This document shows, one piece after another, positions 16,771 to 25,296 of a DNA stretch of 64,000 nucleotides (its first letter is position 1; every line of letters starts with the position of its first letter). The translations under genes were made by a program, and so were the position numbers. Under the pieces are notes generated by a model. It was not told where the DNA came from. It ran no database searches and worked only from the letters and a program-made list of their open reading frames with translations. This stretch comes from CAWFGW01 sp963815495 (lineage in GTDB: Bacteria > Bacteroidota > Bacteroidia > Cytophagales > JAAEPT01): contig CAWFGW010000002.1 in the NCBI GenBank assembly GCA_963815495.1, forward strand, positions 33,287-97,286, in the 5' to 3' direction.

Positions 16771-18332
16771 CTGAATTTTTCGGTTTTCTTTCTTACAAGG
16801 GTAGATAAAAATAAGACAATGGACAAAAAGGCCAGGCTCCGCCCAATGTAGTCGCCATATTTGGTGAAAAAGGTGATTTTGCTAGAACTTCTCACTTCAC
16901 CATACAAAGCGGCAGGTTCCCAATACCTGGACTGTTGAAGTATATCTCCGTGAATATTAATAAAAGATGAAATGCCGGTGTTAGCAGACCGTACCACAGG
17001 TCTTCTAGTTTCAATGGCTCTTAACTTTGCATAAAGGTTGTGGTGTTTGTGCCCTTCAGTATCGCCCCACCAACCGTCATTAGTGATGATGGTCAATACT
17101 TCTGCACCATTGGTAACATATTCGCGTATAAAATCCCCAAAGATGGATTCGTAGCAGATGATTGGCGCTATTTTAATCCCATTCTTCGTTTCAAAAACTG
17201 ATCGCTTATTTTGTGGGGCATAGGTGCCGGCAGCACTGAAGTCAATGAGATCTTCAAAAAAACCAAGCACTTTTGGAAAAGGAATGGCTTCTACTCCAGG
17301 TACAAATTTTGATTTATGATAAATTTCAACGCTGTCACCATTCATCCATAACCCCGCGTTATAAGTTTGATAAAAGCCGATGTTTTTACTGAATTTTGTA
17401 AATGCTGGATTGCTGTTTTCAGGGACTATTTCCCACGATTCTAACCCCGACAGTAAGGCAGTGTTGGGATGCTGGAGAAGGAAGTTGGAAAGTAAAGTGA
17501 AGTGTTCGTTTCTAGTAAAGGTGATTTCACGATTGGAACCTTGAATAGCGGTTTCAGGCCAAAGCACAACATCCACTTGTTTTGAACCAATTGCTTGATT
17601 ACTTAAATCAATCATTTTCTCCATTTGTATTTCTACTGGCGACTCAAACTTCTCCCCAAAGGGATCTATATTGGGTTGCACTGCTACAAGCGAAATAGTT
17701 TCTCCATCTTCAATCACTTTGCTACCAATCCAATAAGAAAGCCCAATCGGAAGGAGGATGATTAAAAGTACTTTAATAACAGAAGGAATAATTTCAAGTT
17801 TTTTAGAAGTGAGTTGACTTAGAACGATGAGGTTAGCTAATAAAACCCACACACTGCCACCCAAAATACCAGTAAACTCATACCATTGAATCCAGTTGTG
17901 TTGAATAGCAAATACATTTCCGAGGGTAAGCCATGGCCAGGCAATATCCCAGTTCAGGTGTAAATATTCAAAACCAACAAAGTAAACTACTAATGAGAGG
18001 TAACCTACTCGTTTACCGAACAGTTGTTTTGTTAGTCGAAACGCAGCGAAAGGTGCGGTCATCATAAACGCGTTAGCGATTACAGAGAATATCCCTCCTC
18101 CAGCTGTGGAGTTGTAAATCCACCAGGTCGTTCCGGCATTCCAGAGGAACATCATCCAATAGTTGTAGTACCAAAAGCCTTTTTGTTTTGCGTCCGCTAA
18201 TAAATGTTCCGCATAAAGCAAGGGTACAAAAGCGAAGAAAATCAAAAAAGTAGTAGGGAACGAAGGCCAAGCCAACCAAAGTAACAAGCCACTCAAGGTT
18301 GACAGTAAAAAAGCTTTTAATTTTAAACTCAT
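16767..18332 (-). CDS. lnt: Apolipoprotein N-acyltransferase
   Basis: A 521-residue inner-membrane enzyme that adds the third acyl chain to the N-terminal Cys of lipoproteins. About six N-terminal membrane helices (to about 205) are followed by a periplasmic nitrilase domain and a last helix (about 498-515). The Glu-Lys-Cys triad is visible: E260 in LWPETAIQG, K340 in YHKSKFVPG, C393 in IICYESIFG. The size fits the family. Together with lspA it completes lipoprotein maturation and suits a genome rich in lipoproteins. It overlaps rsmI upstream and suhB downstream by 4 bp each, so all three are translationally coupled. Confidence 0.95.
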   Translation of the reverse strand: MSLKLKAFLLSTLSGLLLWLAWPSFPTTFLIFFAFVPLLYAEHLLADAKQKGFWYYNYWMMFLWNAGTTWWIYNSTAGGGIFSVIANAFMMTAPFAAFRLTKQLFGKRVGYLSLVVYFVGFEYLHLNWDIAWPWLTLGNVFAIQHNWIQWYEFTGILGGSVWVLLANLIVLSQLTSKKLEIIPSVIKVLLIILLPIGLSYWIGSKVIEDGETISLVAVQPNIDPFGEKFESPVEIQMEKMIDLSNQAIGSKQVDVVLWPETAIQGSNREITFTRNEHFTLLSNFLLQHPNTALLSGLESWEIVPENSNPAFTKFSKNIGFYQTYNAGLWMNGDSVEIYHKSKFVPGVEAIPFPKVLGFFEDLIDFSAAGTYAPQNKRSVFETKNGIKIAPIICYESIFGDFIREYVTNGAEVLTIITNDGWWGDTEGHKHHNLYAKLRAIETRRPVVRSANTGISSFINIHGDILQQSRYWEPAALYGEVRSSSKITFFTKYGDYIGRSLAFLSIVLFLSTLVRKKTEKFR

Positions 18333-19015
18333 TTCGATTTGGTTTTTCCTTCTATTACGATGACAATTTCACCTTTAACTTCCTTACTGGAAAAGTGAGC
18401 CAGCACTTCTGATACAGGTCCTGTTTTGGTTTCTTCAAACAGCTTTGAGATTTCTCGTGAAACAGAAACAATTCTATCTGGTCCGGCAATTTCTTGAAAC
18501 ATTTCCAATGATTTTACCAGTCTGTAAGGAGACTCATATACGATAACGGTGCGAGCCTCTTTTTCAATCTCTTCCAGCTTGGTTTTTTTTCCTTTTTTAT
18601 GAGGCAAAAATCCTTCAAAAATAAATCGGTCAGAAGGAATTCCAGATTTCACCACAGCAGGAACAAAAGCGGTAGCACCAGGCAAACATTCTACTTTTAA
18701 CCCTGAATTAATACATGCTCTTACCAATAAATAACCAGGATCAGAAATGCCAGGCGTACCGGCATCAGTGATAAGGGCAATGACTTCACCACCTTTCATG
18801 CGATCCACTAGATGTTCTGTGCTTTTGTGCTCATTGAATGTATGGTGGCTTTGCATTTTGGTTTGAATGTCATAGTACTTCAACAACTTACCAGAAGTAC
18901 GGGTGTCTTCTGCCATGATGGTGTCAACTTCCTTCAGCACTTTCACTGATCGAAAAGTCATATCTTCCAAATTACCAATCGGGGTAGGGACTAAGTATAG
19001 CGATGTTTTTTCCAC
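18329..19015 (-). CDS. rsmI: 16S rRNA (cytidine-1402-2'-O)-methyltransferase
   Basis: A 228-residue SAM-dependent methyltransferase of the tetrapyrrole-methylase fold. Signatures: L-V-P-T-P-I-G-N-L-E-D-M-T at the N-terminus, A-E-D-T-R-T-S (about 35-41), the glycine-rich A-L-I-T-D-A-G-T-P-G-I-S-D-P-G (about 79-93), and V-I-V-Y-E-S-P-Y-R with R-E-I-S-K-L-F-E-E later. It methylates the 2'-OH of C1402 in the 16S rRNA decoding centre. The protein lacks the C-terminal extension (about 50 residues) found in E. coli RsmI, as is common in Bacteroidota. First gene of the run with lnt and suhB. Confidence 0.95.
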   Translation of the reverse strand: MEKTSLYLVPTPIGNLEDMTFRSVKVLKEVDTIMAEDTRTSGKLLKYYDIQTKMQSHHTFNEHKSTEHLVDRMKGGEVIALITDAGTPGISDPGYLLVRACINSGLKVECLPGATAFVPAVVKSGIPSDRFIFEGFLPHKKGKKTKLEEIEKEARTVIVYESPYRLVKSLEMFQEIAGPDRIVSVSREISKLFEETKTGPVSEVLAHFSSKEVKGEIVIVIEGKTKSK

Positions 19016-19151
19016 AGAGTAAAGTTAGGGAAGATAGTTTGAAGTTTATAGTATTTCGTTATAGGTTAGATGTTCAATGTTATATAGTTGAAAGGTACTA
19101 ATTATATAGTTTTATCTCTCAATCTATTGACTAACAATCTCAAACTAATAT

Positions 19152-20147
19152 TTAATCAGAAATCAACTTCAACGCCAGCTTCTCCGCTGCAGATAAACCA
19201 TGTTCTTTACTTGAATCTTTCAGTGGATTAGGGTTTGGAATCTTTTTTTCATCCACCTTTCTCATGATTTTTGGATGAACATAATATTCTTTACAAACAG
19301 TAGGTGTATTACCCAACTCTCCTGAAACCATTTTTATGAGGAGATTACTAAATTTTTTCTTTTTTGAGTTCTCAAACAAGGTGAGCGCTTCAGGGTATAG
19401 TTCGACAGCAAGTCGACTACCCACCCATGTTCTGAAATCTTTACTCGAAAAATTTTCTCCCATATGTTGAGCAATAAATTCGTTGATTTCATCACTATCT
19501 ACATGATGAAAATGACCATCTCCACCTTTATATCGGAATAATTCATAACCAGGCTGAGCGGCACTTTTTTTAATAAATTGAACAAGCTCAGCATCATCCA
19601 AATGAACTTCCCGCTGTTGGTTACTTTTGCCTTTAAAATTAAATACAGCCTCACCGTGATCGATTGTCAAATGTTTTCTTCGCAAAGTGGTTAGTCCAAA
19701 AGTTCCGTTACGGGTTGCGTATTGTTTATTTCCAATTCGAATCCCACATTCATCCAAAATAAGCACCATTAATGCCAATACTTTTTCCTTGTGCCAACCG
19801 CGTTTTAAAATATCAGAATGGCATTTTTCTCGCATATGGGGTATGGCATTTCCAAATTCTAATAGGCGATTAAATTTTTCTTCCTGTTGTTGTTTAACCC
19901 ACGAATCATGGTATATATATTGTTTTCGTCCCTTTAAATCTCGTCCGATGGCTTGAATATGCCCATCATCAAACTTGCAAATCATTACATCATTCCACAT
20001 GGGAGGAATCACCAATTGCTTTACTCGCTTAAGGATGGTCGGGTTTGTTATTTTTTCGTTGTGTTCATCCAAAAAAATATAACCTTTTCCTCTTTTAGAT
20101 CGCCTCAAACACATAGCTGAGTCATCGATGTATTTTAAATCTTTCAT
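19152..20147 (-). CDS. DNA topoisomerase IB (poxvirus-like)
   Basis: A 331-residue type IB topoisomerase that nicks and reseals one DNA strand through a 3'-phosphotyrosyl link, relaxing supercoils without ATP. Visible are the N-terminal domain with R-S-K-R-G-K-G-Y-I-F, the V-I-P-P-M-W-N-D-V segment, the catalytic Arg in C-G-I-R-I-G-N (R137), Lys in F-K-G-K-S-N (about K174), Arg in K-D-F-R-T-W (R239), and the nucleophile Tyr289 in C-K-E-Y-Y-V-H-P. The length matches bacterial TopIB. It is transcribed alone; upstream lies the about 350-bp region shared with valS. Confidence 0.93.
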   Translation of the reverse strand: MKDLKYIDDSAMCLRRSKRGKGYIFLDEHNEKITNPTILKRVKQLVIPPMWNDVMICKFDDGHIQAIGRDLKGRKQYIYHDSWVKQQQEEKFNRLLEFGNAIPHMREKCHSDILKRGWHKEKVLALMVLILDECGIRIGNKQYATRNGTFGLTTLRRKHLTIDHGEAVFNFKGKSNQQREVHLDDAELVQFIKKSAAQPGYELFRYKGGDGHFHHVDSDEINEFIAQHMGENFSSKDFRTWVGSRLAVELYPEALTLFENSKKKKFSNLLIKMVSGELGNTPTVCKEYYVHPKIMRKVDEKKIPNPNPLKDSSKEHGLSAAEKLALKLISD

Positions 20148-20333
20148 TCGTTGATAAATTAAAAAAGCATAACAAAATATAGAGAAGAAGGTTTTCGAAC
20201 AATAGTAGAAGTGGAAAGTTTAAAGCTTTTAAAGTTGTTTTATTTACCAGACTGCTAGTTAAAACTTTTAATAATCGAGTGGTTGCCACCTAAAAACTCA
20301 CCGCACCATACATACTCTACCAGCTAATTTCAT

Positions 20334-20341
20334 TATTTTTG
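20334..20341 (+). promoter_or_regulatory. Possible -7 element for valS
   Basis: TATTTTTG followed by CAG matches the Bacteroidota -7 consensus TANNTTTG. No good TTTG is present about 20 bp upstream, so only half of the promoter is recognisable. It would give a leader of about 150 bases before the valS ATG. The 20148-20494 region contains nothing else but the repeat at 20418. Confidence 0.35.
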
Positions 20342-20417
20342 CAGCCTTGTTAAGAGTTAGGTAGAAAGATTTTCTTATTTCACACCTAGTTTCCGACAAG
20401 CTAAATAGCTAACCAAA

Positions 20418-20445
20418 GAGATTCTTCGCTCCGCTCAGAATGACG
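20418..20445. repeat. Fragment of an intergenic repeat (GAGATTCTTCGCTCCGCT...)
   Basis: The stretch starts GAGATTCTTCGCTCCGCT and ends CAGAATGACG. It resembles a repeat end seen in many Bacteroidota intergenic regions and the complement of the CGTCATT-type ends. It lies within the valS leader, 50 bp before the start codon. No coding content. Confidence 0.5.
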
Positions 20446-20494
20446 TTATCGATAAGTCTCTTTGCTCAATACTAACACCTCATTATTCAATAAA

Positions 20495-23110
20495 ATGATA
20501 GCCAAAACATACGACCCATCGCAAATAGAGGATAAGTGGTACAAATACTGGATGGAGCACAAGTTTTTTAGTGCAAAGCCAAATCCTGAAAAGGAACCTT
20601 ATACCATCGTTATTCCTCCACCAAACGTCACTGGGTTATTGCACATGGGACACATGTTGAATAATACCATTCAAGATGTATTGATTCGAAAAGCACGTAT
20701 GGAAGGCAGGGAAGCTTGTTGGGTGCCTGGAACCGATCATGCATCCATTGCAACGGAAACAAAAGTTGTCAATAAGTTAAAGGAAGAGGGAATCAGTAAA
20801 AAAGACATCACCCGGGAGGAGTTTATGACTCATGCTTTTGAGTGGAAAGATAAATATGGGGGGATTATCCTTCAACAATTAAAGAAGTTAGGCGCTTCAT
20901 GTGATTGGGACAGAGAACGTTTCACCATGGAAGATTCGCTTTCAGAAGCTGTGATTGATGTATTTGTTCGTCTTTACGAAAAAGGCTACATGTACCGCGG
21001 TGTGCGCATGGTAAATTGGGATCCAAAAGGATTAACAGCTCTTTCGGATGAAGAGGTTATTCACAAAGAAGTAACCTCGAAGTTATTTTATGTGGCTTAT
21101 CACATTAAAGACTCTGACGAAAAAATCACCATCGCAACCACACGCCCTGAAACCATCATGGGAGACACTGCAATTTGTGTGCACCCGGAGGATGCCCGAT
21201 ACAAACACTTACACGGAAAAATGGCTTTGGTACCTTTATTAAACCGTGAAATCCCTATTATCTGCGATACCTACATTGACATCGAGTTTGGAACAGGTTG
21301 TTTGAAGGTAACCCCTGCTCATGATATCAATGACTATGAATTGGGTTTAAAACACAACCTTCAAACGATAGATGTAATCAATGATAATGGAACTATTGCC
21401 GATGCTGCTGAAATTTTTGTAGGTATGGATCGCTTCAAAGCGAGACGAGAAATAGCTAAAGAATTAGAAGAAAAAGGCCAGTTGGTTAAGATTGAAGAAA
21501 TTCAAAATAGTGTGGGTACATCCGAGCGGTCAGGCGAAGTAATTGAACCAAAACTATCTACTCAGTGGTTTTGCAAAATGACAGAATTAGCAAAACCAGC
21601 TTTGGAAAATGTGATGAATGACAACATTCAGATTCATCCACCAAAGTTTAAAAATATGTACCGCTCATGGATGGAGAACGTAAAAGATTGGTGCGTGTCG
21701 CGTCAACTCTGGTGGGGACAACAAATTCCAGCTTATTATCTTCCCTCAGGAGAATTTGTAGTAGCCAGAACGAAGGAGGAAGCTTTTGAAAAAGCTTTGA
21801 AACTAGATGGATCATTGAAAATCGGAGATCTTACTCAGGATGAAGATGTATTGGATACGTGGTTTTCATCGTGGTTATGGCCGATGTCGGTATTTGATGG
21901 TGTGACTAATCCAGAATCAGAAGATTATAAATATTTCTACCCAACCAATGATTTAGTAACTGGTTTTGATATCATCTTTTTCTGGGTAGCTAGAATGATT
22001 ATGGCGGGCTACGAATTTGATGGAAGACAGCCATTTAAAAATGTGTATATCACAGGTATGGTGCGTGACAAAAAAGGACGTAAAATGTCCAAATCGTTAG
22101 GGAATTCACCGGATCCATTGGATTTAATTGCTCAATTCTCCGCGGACGGAGTGCGTACTGGAATGTTGTTTTCAGCCCCAGCTGGAAATGATTTGTTGTT
22201 TGATGACAAACTGTGTGAGCAAGGCCGAAACTTTGCAAACAAAATATGGAATGCGTTTAGATTAGTAAAAGGATGGGAGATTATCGAGGGTGAAAACAAA
22301 GCCAACACTGTTTCAATTGCTTGGATGGAAAACCGGGTGAGTGAAGTGATAGTAGAAGTTGAAGATCACTTTAGCAAATACCGTATCTCTGATGCGCTAA
22401 TGAGTATTTATAAATTAATATGGGACGACTTCTGTTCGTGGTACTTGGAATTGGTGAAACCAGAATTTGAAAAGCCAATAGACCAAAATACTTATAATAA
22501 AACCCTCACGATTTTTGAAGACTTAATCAAGTTGTTGCATCCATTTATGCCCTTTATCACGGAAGAATTGTGGCATGAGTTGGAAGAGCGTACCGCAGAA
22601 GATTGTCTAATTGTAGCGGCTTGGCCAAAAGCGGATAAAGTTGACTCGAAACTGTTAGCTGACTTTGACATCGCTCGTGAAGTTATTGGTGGAGTCCGTA
22701 ACATTAGAAACACCAAACAATTGGGCTATAAAGATGTGTTGGAGTTGAAAGTAAAAACAGCTAATCAAGCATTATACCAGCAGTTTGAAGCACCAATTAA
22801 AAAGTTAGCAAACCTTTCGTTCATTGAGTTTGTATCCGAGAAAGTTGATGGAGCAACCAGTTTTGTGATCAAAGGAGATGAGTTATTTGTACCATTGGCT
22901 GGTTTGGTTGACGAAACGGAGAATCGAGACGAAGTAGAAGCGGAGCTGAATCGAATGAAAGGTTTCTTAATGGGAATAACAAAGAAGCTAAGTAATGAGC
23001 GATTTGTTGCTGGCGCTCCCCAAGAAGTTGTTGCTAACGAAAAGAAAAAACAAGCTGATGCTGAAGCCAAGATTAAAGCTTTGGAAGAGAGTCTAGCATC
23101 TATGAATTAA
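20495..23110 (+). CDS. valS: Valyl-tRNA synthetase
   Basis: Class I synthetase charging tRNA-Val; 871 residues from the ATG at 20495. A TTG 33 bp upstream would add 11 residues, but M-I-A-K-T-Y-D-P-S-Q is the usual start of the family. Seen in order: P-P-P-N-V-T-G-L-L-H-M-G-H with the HIGH motif (about 40-52), the CP1 editing domain with T-T-R-P-E-T-I-M-G-D-T-A, W-F-S-S-W-L-W-P, K-M-S-K-S-L-G-N-S-P-D-P, the anticodon-binding domain, and a C-terminal coiled-coil arm (last about 60 residues) as expected of ValRS. A strong hairpin follows the stop. Confidence 0.97.
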   Translation: MIAKTYDPSQIEDKWYKYWMEHKFFSAKPNPEKEPYTIVIPPPNVTGLLHMGHMLNNTIQDVLIRKARMEGREACWVPGTDHASIATETKVVNKLKEEGISKKDITREEFMTHAFEWKDKYGGIILQQLKKLGASCDWDRERFTMEDSLSEAVIDVFVRLYEKGYMYRGVRMVNWDPKGLTALSDEEVIHKEVTSKLFYVAYHIKDSDEKITIATTRPETIMGDTAICVHPEDARYKHLHGKMALVPLLNREIPIICDTYIDIEFGTGCLKVTPAHDINDYELGLKHNLQTIDVINDNGTIADAAEIFVGMDRFKARREIAKELEEKGQLVKIEEIQNSVGTSERSGEVIEPKLSTQWFCKMTELAKPALENVMNDNIQIHPPKFKNMYRSWMENVKDWCVSRQLWWGQQIPAYYLPSGEFVVARTKEEAFEKALKLDGSLKIGDLTQDEDVLDTWFSSWLWPMSVFDGVTNPESEDYKYFYPTNDLVTGFDIIFFWVARMIMAGYEFDGRQPFKNVYITGMVRDKKGRKMSKSLGNSPDPLDLIAQFSADGVRTGMLFSAPAGNDLLFDDKLCEQGRNFANKIWNAFRLVKGWEIIEGENKANTVSIAWMENRVSEVIVEVEDHFSKYRISDALMSIYKLIWDDFCSWYLELVKPEFEKPIDQNTYNKTLTIFEDLIKLLHPFMPFITEELWHELEERTAEDCLIVAAWPKADKVDSKLLADFDIAREVIGGVRNIRNTKQLGYKDVLELKVKTANQALYQQFEAPIKKLANLSFIEFVSEKVDGATSFVIKGDELFVPLAGLVDETENRDEVEAELNRMKGFLMGITKKLSNERFVAGAPQEVVANEKKKQADAEAKIKALEESLASMN

Positions 23111-23117
23111 AAAGTAA

Positions 23118-23142
23118 CCTGCGGGCGTATAACGCTCGCAGG
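23118..23142 (+). terminator. Hairpin after valS, probable terminator
   Basis: CCTGCGGGCGT (23118-23128) pairs with ACGCTCGCAGG (23132-23142) over 11 bp with one G-T pair and a three-base loop. The stem is GC-rich in an otherwise AT-rich region and lies 8 bp after the valS stop. Only a weak T-run follows, so termination may be incomplete. Confidence 0.6.
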
Positions 23143-23258
23143 TCTTGATATCAATTTTCACAAATAGAATCTACTTTTAACTACTTTAATTTTATTAATG
23201 TTTTACATTTGATGCAGAGTAACTTTTGTTGTCGGGTTTAAATTATAAAAGACAGGAT

Positions 23259-24056
23259 ATGTGGTTAAGAACGAGTTGTGAGCTGACTTTCGACATCCAG
23301 GTGCCGACTCCGTTTATATTAATGTTGCGACCGCGAAGTGGTTACCAGCAATGGGTCGCAAAAGATGAATACTACATTTGGCCAACTGTTCCTGTCTATG
23401 AGTTTAGTGATAGTTACGGGAACTTATGTCAACGATTAATTGCTCCACCAAGTCGTTTTTCAATACGAACCACCGCTGATGTCAGTGTTGCAGATTTTGT
23501 AGATGAAGCTCCAGGGTCCTACTTTGTAGAAATTCAAAATTTACCAGATTTAGTATTAAGTTTTTTACTACCAAGTCGTTATTGTGAGTCTGATTGGTTT
23601 GGAGATATGGCAAATTCAATTACTTATGGTCAATACCTGGGTTATGATCAAGTGGCGACTATTGAGTCATGGTTGCGGGAAAATATTAGTTATATTCCTG
23701 GAAGCAGTAATGTTCCCTTATCAGCTATTGAGGTCAACAATCGTCAATCAGGGGTATGTCGCGATTTAGCACATTTGGGCATCGCTCTATGCCGCAGTTT
23801 GAGTATCCCCGCTCGAATGGTAGTGGGTTATTTACATAATTTAAAACCAATGGATATGCATGCTTGGTTTGAGGCTTATGTAGGTGGTCGTTGGTATACA
23901 TTTGATGCCACACAACCAGTTGGTCAAAAAGGAGGTTATGTGGCAGTAGGTTATGGTCGTGATGCTGCCGATGTAGCAGTTTACAACCAATTTGGACCAA
24001 GTGTATTTGCTTTTGATCAGCAAGTGCGTGTGGAACAAATTATTGAACCTGAGTAA
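23259..24056 (+). CDS. Transglutaminase-like cysteine protease-fold protein
   Basis: 265 residues from the ATG at 23259; a TTG at 23226 would add 11 residues but M-W-L-R-T-S-C-E-L-T-F matches the normal family start. An N-terminal beta domain (bacterial transglutaminase N type, about 1-110) is followed by the catalytic core: Cys in Q-S-G-V-C-R-D-L-A-H, His in M-D-M-H-A-W-F-E-A-Y, Asp in T-F-D-A-T-Q-P. This Cys-His-Asp triad is complete. No signal peptide is seen, so it is likely cytoplasmic, as most single-domain members are. The substrate is unknown (peptidase, amidase or cross-linking activity is possible). A single gene, 134 bp before the AI-2E gene. Confidence 0.9.
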   Translation: MWLRTSCELTFDIQVPTPFILMLRPRSGYQQWVAKDEYYIWPTVPVYEFSDSYGNLCQRLIAPPSRFSIRTTADVSVADFVDEAPGSYFVEIQNLPDLVLSFLLPSRYCESDWFGDMANSITYGQYLGYDQVATIESWLRENISYIPGSSNVPLSAIEVNNRQSGVCRDLAHLGIALCRSLSIPARMVVGYLHNLKPMDMHAWFEAYVGGRWYTFDATQPVGQKGGYVAVGYGRDAADVAVYNQFGPSVFAFDQQVRVEQIIEPE

Positions 24057-24190
24057 AATAGGTGATGGATTATATATTTAAACATAAGTTTATATCATGT
24101 AACGAGTTTTCTAAATCTTAAAATTTTTGAATCAATAATTTTAATGATTGGTGAAGAAATTTTTACTTTTAACGCTTTAATAAACAGACG

Positions 24191-25225
24191 ATGGGTCAAG
24201 AAAATTTTTCAAATAAGAAAATAACAAAAATAGTATTCATTACTTTCTTAATGAGTTTGGCTTTTCTGTTGTTTATTTTCCAAATCAATTTTTTTTTATT
24301 ACTTTTTGCTGGTGTATTTTTCTCGGTATTGCTCAACTATGCTTCTTCTTGGATTACTACCAAGTTTAAGATAAAGTATGGGTTATCGTTGGTACTTGTC
24401 TTACTTTTCATTGTTGGTGCTATCACTGGGTTAGTATTTTTACTGGGACCATCCATCAGTAAACAAGTCAGTGAGATGATTGATACCTTACCTAAATCGA
24501 TTAAAAATTTAGAGAATAAAATTAATCAAACTTCCTTGGGAAGACGGTTGTTTGAGGAAATCCCAGAAAACCCTAGTGATTTAATAAAAGACAAAAAAGC
24601 AGCCGTTAACAAAGTTATAGGTTCTTTCTCAACTGTGGTTGGGGTGCTGGCAAATGCTGTAATAGTCTTAATTACTGGAATATTTTTAGCCTCTAGTCCT
24701 GATAGATATAAAAAAGGCTTTATTCGACTTTTCCCAGTTTCATTTCGTTCTAGATTAAATGAGGTGATGGATAAAATCCGCGTGGTTTTAAGTCACTGGA
24801 TGATGGCTAAGTTACTGTCAATGGCGGTAGTGGGGGTGAGTACTGGGATTGGTTTGCAACTTCTTGGAATACCTTTACCTTACGCATTAGCGTTAATCGC
24901 AGGGCTGTTTTCATTTATTCCGAATTTAGGACCTTATCTAGCCCTTGCTCCTGCCGTATTGATTGGTTTTATGGAAGGCGCGGATAAAGCTTTATATGTT
25001 GTAATACTGTACTTCAGTATCCAATTAGTGGAATCCTATTTAATCACACCTTTGATAGAAAAAAAGTTAGTCGATTTACCACCTGCCCTTTCGCTTTTTT
25101 GGATGGTATTGCTCGGTCTACTTACAGGTTTATTAGGGTTAATTCTTGCTACACCAATTCTGGTAATGCTAATTGTTATAATTGGAGAATTATACGTTAA
25201 AGATTATTTAGAGAAAAAAAGCTAA
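24191..25225 (+). CDS. AI-2E family transporter (PerM/YdiK-like), copy 1
   Basis: A 344-residue inner-membrane protein with seven to eight helices and the family plan: two or three N-terminal helices, a soluble segment with I-K-N-L-E-N-K-I-N-Q (about 95-135), then the C-terminal block with P-L-P-Y-A-L-A-L-I-A-G-L-F-S-F-I-P-N-L-G-P-Y and S-Y-L-I-T-P-L-I-E-K-K. The family was named after AI-2 export, but members transport varied or unknown solutes, including sodium/proton exchange; nothing here points to quorum sensing. A second, distant copy lies at 49236-50345. Its stop codon is inside a long hairpin. Confidence 0.88.
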   Translation: MGQENFSNKKITKIVFITFLMSLAFLLFIFQINFFLLLFAGVFFSVLLNYASSWITTKFKIKYGLSLVLVLLFIVGAITGLVFLLGPSISKQVSEMIDTLPKSIKNLENKINQTSLGRRLFEEIPENPSDLIKDKKAAVNKVIGSFSTVVGVLANAVIVLITGIFLASSPDRYKKGFIRLFPVSFRSRLNEVMDKIRVVLSHWMMAKLLSMAVVGVSTGIGLQLLGIPLPYALALIAGLFSFIPNLGPYLALAPAVLIGFMEGADKALYVVILYFSIQLVESYLITPLIEKKLVDLPPALSLFWMVLLGLLTGLLGLILATPILVMLIVIIGELYVKDYLEKKS

Positions 25226-25257
25226 GCCTAATTTCGAAAATTGAAATTCTGCTTAGC
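25221..25257. terminator. Stop-codon hairpin between convergent genes
   Basis: GCTAAGC (25221-25227) pairs with GCTTAGC (25251-25257), and inside them AATTTC (about 25230-25235) pairs with GAAATT (about 25243-25248), separated by matched CT bulges. The TAA stop of the AI-2E gene is in the left arm. No T-run follows, so the role as terminator is inferred from its place between convergent genes. Confidence 0.45.
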
Positions 25258-25296
25258 ATATACTGATTCATTTGTGAGCGTATAAATTGGTGGGGT

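Noticed and set aside
24191..25225. Quorum-sensing (AI-2) export role for the two AI-2E family genes
   Set aside because: The family name is historical, no luxS or lsr genes are nearby, and many members move other solutes.
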